Virus record (IMG/VR): IMGVR_UViG_3300020473_001411
Span: 1-22,588 of that record
DNA: 22,588 nucleotides
From: a virus
Direction: 5' to 3' (one strand)
Below, piece by piece: positions 20,033 through 22,588 of the stretch (positions are counted from its first letter, which is position 1; every line of letters starts with the position of its first letter). The translations under genes were made by a program, and so were the position numbers. The notes below the pieces were generated by a model. The model did not search any database. It had not been told where the DNA came from and saw nothing but the letters and a program-made list of their open reading frames with translations.

Positions 20033-20051
20033 ATCGGTCTAATAGACCGAT
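20033..20051 (-). other. Hairpin between tRNA-Tyr and the nuclease gene
   Basis: ATCGGTCT pairs with AGACCGAT around a 3-nt loop, giving an 8-bp perfect stem. It lies 26 nt after the tRNA-Tyr 3' end and about 30 nt before the next ATG. There is no T-run after it, so it is more likely an RNA-processing or stabilising hairpin than a terminator. Confidence 0.45.
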
Positions 20052-20076
20052 ATAATATATAGGAAAAATGAATTTT

Positions 20077-20159
20077 TGGTGGGAGCGGTAGGATTTGAAC
20101 CTACAAAGTCATAGACCACTGATTTACAGTCAGCTTATCTCACCAGTGAATGCACTCCC
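20077..20159 (-). tRNA. tRNA-Tyr (GTA)
   Basis: The acceptor stem GGGAGTG pairs with CGCTCCC, with discriminator A and an encoded CCA. The anticodon stem GCTGA/TCAGT encloses the loop CTGTAAA (anticodon GTA). A long variable arm (GGTC/GACT) makes it class II. Length is 83 nt; the D-arm is short and irregular. Confidence 0.88.
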
Positions 20160-20164
20160 ATATT

Positions 20165-20243
20165 TGGTCTGGGTGAAAGGATTTGAACCTCCGAAACCTC
20201 TTGCTCCCAAAGCAAGCGCTCTACCTGACTGAGCTACACCCAG
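20165..20243 (-). tRNA. tRNA-Pro (TGG)
   Basis: The acceptor stem CTGGGTG pairs with CACCCAG, with discriminator A and an encoded CCA. The anticodon stem CTTGC/GCAAG encloses the loop TTTGGGA (anticodon TGG, with G37 as in Pro tRNAs). The T-stem has two G-T pairs. Length is 79 nt. It lies 5 nt before tRNA-Tyr. Confidence 0.92.
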
Positions 20244-20252
20244 ATTAATATT

Positions 20253-20372
20253 TTATGCGCCGATTAATACTTGTAAAACTGTTCCAACGATGAACATGAG
20301 GAAAAACATACCGATTCCCATCCACATCACTTTGGACCAACTAAAATTATCTCCTAGATAATTATTTTCCAT
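20253..20372 (-). CDS. Single-span membrane peptide (39 aa)
   Basis: This 39-aa protein begins MENNYLGDNFSWSKVMWMGI and ends TVLQVLIGA. A long hydrophobic helix fills the second half (MFFLMFIVGTVLQVLIG). Its ATG overlaps the last codons of the cupin gene (11 nt), so it belongs to the accessory operon, and it ends 10 nt before tRNA-Pro. No family is recognised; the N-terminus should be outside the hydrophobic part. Confidence 0.6.
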   Translation of the reverse strand: MENNYLGDNFSWSKVMWMGIGMFFLMFIVGTVLQVLIGA

Positions 20373-20730
20373 TCTTACTCTTCTTGGAAATTGTTCCCCC
20401 ATGATTTTCTCTTAAAATATCATTGGGATTAAACTCGCCCCAATACAATTCAAATGCAATCGTATCTTCCAATGCTTCAAATTGATGATACTCTTGAGGT
20501 GGAACGACATGAAATTGTCCAGAACAAATAGTGGTTTTGTCAACTAGGTCATAACCAGATTTCCAAACAGAAACCACAAGGACACCCTCTTCAACGTAGA
20601 ATCCATTGTACTTATGTTTATGTAAATGCTTAGAACAAAATCCACCTTTGTCTACTCTTATACGATGAAATTCAAAATTGTGATTGGAAAAAACGTTTTC
20701 AGTTTCTCCCCAAACTTTTCCTGCTATCAT
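20362..20730 (-). CDS. Cupin-domain protein
   Basis: This 122-aa single-domain cupin has motif 1 as CSKHLHKHKYNGFYVEEGVL (His35, His37 and His39, with Glu48 possible) and motif 2 as GQFHVVPPQEYHQFEA (His82). That gives a likely metal site in a beta barrel. The opening KVWGETENVFSNHNFEFHRI resembles the cupin part of type II mannose-6-phosphate isomerases (WGxxxxxxxxxxxxxkrixVxxG), so a sugar ligand is possible, but catalysis is unproven. The ATG overlaps the stop of the SET gene (ATGA). Position next to SET and lipase genes gives no clear pathway. Confidence 0.82.
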   Translation of the reverse strand: MIAGKVWGETENVFSNHNFEFHRIRVDKGGFCSKHLHKHKYNGFYVEEGVLVVSVWKSGYDLVDKTTICSGQFHVVPPQEYHQFEALEDTIAFELYWGEFNPNDILRENHGGTISKKSKNGK

Positions 20731-21026
20731 GTTACCTCATATAAAGTGTAAGCCCAAGTTAATTCTTCTCCCTCTTCAATGTCTCTTTTTGACACAATCC
20801 AAACAGTATTGTCATCTGTCATTTCTAACTTGTAACAAGAAGGATTAAAGGAATGATTCCCAAAAGCACCAAGTGGAGTTCTAAAATACCCATGCAATTC
20901 CTTTTCGTTTGGAATGTGAATCATACCAATCAAAGTTCCTGCTTTGATTTTTTTTGTCGCAATCAGTCCCAACCCTTCTATTTCAGATTCTCCAATTGTG
21001 ACTCCATCTGGTAAAGGTCTGTACAT
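20727..21026 (-). CDS. Minimal SET-domain protein
   Basis: This 99-aa protein has the main SET landmarks in order: EGLGLIATKKIKAGTLIG (residues 17-34), FGNHSFNPSC (55-64, matching the NHSxxPN core) and DIEEGEELTWAYTLY (82-96, matching GEELTxDY). SET proteins usually transfer methyl groups from S-adenosylmethionine to lysine. This one lacks most of the SET insert and pre/post-SET parts, and Trp replaces the usual Tyr before the final aromatic. It may be a small active methyltransferase or a binding protein. It overlaps both neighbours (1 and 4 nt). The target is unknown; a host or phage protein is possible. Confidence 0.82.
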   Translation of the reverse strand: MYRPLPDGVTIGESEIEGLGLIATKKIKAGTLIGMIHIPNEKELHGYFRTPLGAFGNHSFNPSCYKLEMTDDNTVWIVSKRDIEEGEELTWAYTLYEVT

Positions 21027-21301
21027 TATAAACTTAAACCTGTGATAGATGCAAGATAATTTTTTTCAATGTCACTTTTCGCTTTTGTCTCAACCACAAT
21101 ATGAGAAAATGAAATTTGAATAAAATCACCTTTTGCGGCCATCATCCAAGGAACCATTGCAAAACCCATCTGTCCTGCCGCTTGACCTGGCACAGGCGCT
21201 AACGTCATCGGTTTTTCAAGTTCCATATAATCTCTATTTTGTTTTGCTCTTGCAATAACTTCTTCGCCAGTTGTCAGTTTCAAAACTTTTACTTCACTCA
21301 T
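21026..21301 (-). CDS. Lsm-like small protein (91 aa)
   Basis: This 91-aa protein begins MSEVKVLKLTTGEEVIARAK and continues YMELEKPMTLAPVPGQAAGQ. The first part (VxxLxTGEEVIAxxxxxxxYMxLEKP) has the shape of the Sm1 motif of Sm/Lsm beta-barrel proteins, which form RNA-binding rings, and such proteins are common in marine T4-like phages. The middle (GQMGFAMVPWMMAAKGDFI) replaces the usual loop, and SFSHIVVETKAK fits the Sm2 strands. RNA binding is inferred. The ATG overlaps the stop of the upstream gene (4 nt), and the TAA overlaps the SET start. Confidence 0.65.
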   Translation of the reverse strand: MSEVKVLKLTTGEEVIARAKQNRDYMELEKPMTLAPVPGQAAGQMGFAMVPWMMAAKGDFIQISFSHIVVETKAKSDIEKNYLASITGLSL

Positions 21302-21918
21302 TTTTTCCTTTTATAGAATCCAACTCTTTTGTAGTCAGGTTGTTCAATATAAGTAAAACCATTAGGAGCATTTATTTCTTCTCCTTTCCAAACAGGAATA
21401 ATCTCATCGTATTCTCCCATGTCTTCATTTGCACGAAAATGAACTTCAATGAGGTTTCCATCAATAAACTCACAGTTAATAACTGGATATTCACCAAATA
21501 AATTATAAAGAACTTTTGGATACTTGACAAACTCATCAACACGAATCCATCTTCTAAACTTCCAAAGTGGATCACCTTCATTACGAAAACCTTCAGTTGT
21601 CAAACCTTGAGAAATTGTTCTTGTTTTAAGGTCGGTGACATAATCAACACTTAAATGTTTTCCTTCAAAAATCTCACACCAAAAAGTTCCAGGCGGTAAA
21701 TAATCTGTATCTGTTTCTTTTTCAATGTAATCTATGTATGCACCCTTGCTCATTCCAACTGCATTGACACAAGGACGAATTATGTAATTTTTTGATTCAG
21801 GAGTCCAACCACCGGCCGGACCACACTGATATCCAAGTTTCTTTGCAAGAATAAGTTTATCAAAAATCCAAAGGTCTTCTTTATTTGCTAAATCCCACAC
21901 TTCATCGTCATAAATCAT
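21298..21918 (-). CDS. Unknown 206-aa phage protein, possible ATP-grasp-like fold
   Basis: It begins MIYDDEVWDLANKEDLWIFD. The middle reads NYIIRPCVNAVGMSKGAYID, then LPPGTFWCEIFEGKHLSVDY. A basic, glycine-containing strand (IRPxxNAVGMSKG) followed by W-C-E-x-F-E-G-K-H-L-S-V-D-Y recalls the substrate and metal regions of ATP-grasp enzymes, but the resemblance is loose. The C-terminus (VGFYKRKK) is basic. It overlaps the lipase by 11 nt and the Lsm-like gene by 4 nt. I do not recognise the family and give no function. Confidence 0.6.
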   Translation of the reverse strand: MIYDDEVWDLANKEDLWIFDKLILAKKLGYQCGPAGGWTPESKNYIIRPCVNAVGMSKGAYIDYIEKETDTDYLPPGTFWCEIFEGKHLSVDYVTDLKTRTISQGLTTEGFRNEGDPLWKFRRWIRVDEFVKYPKVLYNLFGEYPVINCEFIDGNLIEVHFRANEDMGEYDEIIPVWKGEEINAPNGFTYIEQPDYKRVGFYKRKK

Positions 21919-22564
21919 TTTGGTGACGCTCCAAAATCTTGATGTACTCTTTTATAGAATGATCTCTTGCATCAATTTTTGTTACATCACCAATAGGATG
22001 ATCTTCATCCCAATCTAAAGTTTCAGCATTTATTCGTATACCCCAATGCACGTAAGGAAATGGTGGTAAAAAAGGCACAGGGTCATTTTCTAAATAAACT
22101 CTAAAATGTCCATCTATCCACATCTGTTCTGTTATTACGGAAGGAGAACCATAAGTGTAAATCTGAACTTCGTAAGCATCATCTTCTAACCATAAACCAA
22201 TGATTTGTGCAACCGCTCCACCAAGAGAATGTCCTGTGAGAATAACTGTTTCTTCAAGTGCATAATTTTCAAGTAGGTCATCTCGTATTTTCTCAGCCGC
22301 ATCTCTAAAACCTCTATGAAGATTTGCACCAAGTTTTTTGTCTTTGAATGGTCTAGCATCAAGATCCGTTAAAACATTTCTTCCGTTATTCGTTCCACGA
22401 ATGATGACAATCGTAACACCTCTATCCTGAATAACATCATAAGAAAACTCATTATCGCCAATCTCTTCCCCATCATCGTAAACTCTTTCACAATACCCGG
22501 CCATCTCTAACAGGACTTCTATCCCTACTGGTAGATTTTCTTTTGTTCCGTTTGCACCACCCAT
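21908..22564 (-). CDS. Class-3 lipase-like alpha/beta hydrolase
   Basis: This protein (218 aa from the first ATG) has the lipase_3 layout. The nucleophile elbow is GHSLGGAVAQ, preceded by GRNVLTDLDARPFKDKKLGA and a helix. YGSPSVIT follows, then ENDPVPFLP (catalytic Asp) and DARDHSIKEYI (catalytic His), giving a complete Ser-Asp-His triad. Such enzymes cleave acylglycerols or phospholipid esters. There is no signal peptide, so it would act inside the host cell. The frame stays open to the window edge (TTG at 22570 and eight more codons), so the true N-terminus may be further upstream. It heads an operon with the unknown, Lsm-like, SET and cupin genes. Membrane-lipid turnover or lysis support is inference. 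Confidence 0.85.
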   Translation of the reverse strand: MGGANGTKENLPVGIEVLLEMAGYCERVYDDGEEIGDNEFSYDVIQDRGVTIVIIRGTNNGRNVLTDLDARPFKDKKLGANLHRGFRDAAEKIRDDLLENYALEETVILTGHSLGGAVAQIIGLWLEDDAYEVQIYTYGSPSVITEQMWIDGHFRVYLENDPVPFLPPFPYVHWGIRINAETLDWDEDHPIGDVTKIDARDHSIKEYIKILERHQNDL

Positions 22565-22588
22565 ACTCAAAAATTGATTTGTAGAAAC

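Noticed and set aside
20017-20045. Plus-strand TTGACA with a possible -10 box 17 nt on
   Set aside because: The -10 position reads TAATAG, a poor match, and nothing on the plus strand would be transcribed usefully.
1-22588. CRISPR arrays, insertion sequences or introns
   Set aside because: No regular spaced repeats, terminal inverted repeats, transposase motifs or interrupted core genes were seen.

Overview
The window is a low-GC stretch of a tailed-phage genome, most likely a marine T4-like myovirus. All recognisable genes lie on the minus strand, so transcription runs from high to low coordinates. The evidence is the T4 replication block in T4 order: sliding clamp gp45, clamp loader gp44, clamp loader gp62, then the translational repressor RegA. 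To this are added a dUTPase, a CobS-type AAA+ ATPase, an XkdW-like protein, short tail-fibre-like proteins, six tRNA genes and one perfect T4-type late promoter (TATAAATA). The host cannot be named from the sequence.

Layout in transcription order: (1) 22.6-20.25 kb is a tightly overlapping accessory operon: class-3 lipase, unknown 206-aa protein, Lsm-like small protein, mini SET-domain protein, cupin and a 39-aa membrane peptide. (2) 20.24-20.08 kb holds tRNA-Pro(UGG) and tRNA-Tyr(GUA). (3) 20.0-18.9 kb holds a PD-(D/E)XK-like nuclease, a glutaredoxin and a peroxiredoxin with an in-frame UGA exactly at the peroxidatic-cysteine codon. (4) 18.9-14.8 kb is a run of small genes (membrane peptides, zinc-finger peptides, FmdB-like and unknown proteins) with two strong sigma70-type promoters. 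(5) 14.5-14.2 kb holds tRNA-Thr, -Ala, -Asn and -Trp. (6) 14.17-12.0 kb is a late unit: the late promoter, a P-loop protein with an N-terminus like the T4 capsid-targeting peptide, and three short fibre-like proteins. (7) 11.97-8.0 kb holds a 49-aa gene, a large metalloprotease-like/VWA (CobT-like) protein and its MoxR/CobS-type AAA+ partner, each with its own promoter, closed by an intrinsic terminator. (8) 7.96-2.2 kb holds a GT-A glycosyltransferase, a DUF3310-like protein, gp45, gp44, a GT-B-like glycosyltransferase inserted between gp44 and gp62, gp62, RegA and dUTPase. (9) 2.2-0 kb holds a fibre-like protein, an XkdW-like protein, an unknown protein, a lipoprotein, a DUF1289 mini-protein and a truncated membrane protein.

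The most notable result is the peroxiredoxin at 18882..19367. Read through the UGA it is a complete 161-aa Prx5-type protein with selenocysteine 43 in place of the catalytic cysteine (PGAFTPI-U-SEMQLPG). A SECIS-like hairpin starts 6 nt after the UGA, and its GGGC loop begins 18 nt after it. A glutaredoxin gene overlaps it just upstream. This suggests a phage-encoded selenoprotein redox pair that needs a selenocysteine-decoding host.

A second systematic feature is a set of five promoters: an A-tract, TTGACA, exactly 17 nt, and a TATWNT -10 box. Three share the initial transcribed sequence TGTGATGA and a fourth shares TGTGA. Ten genes too short for a 60-codon cut-off, counting one truncated by the window edge, were read directly and are included.
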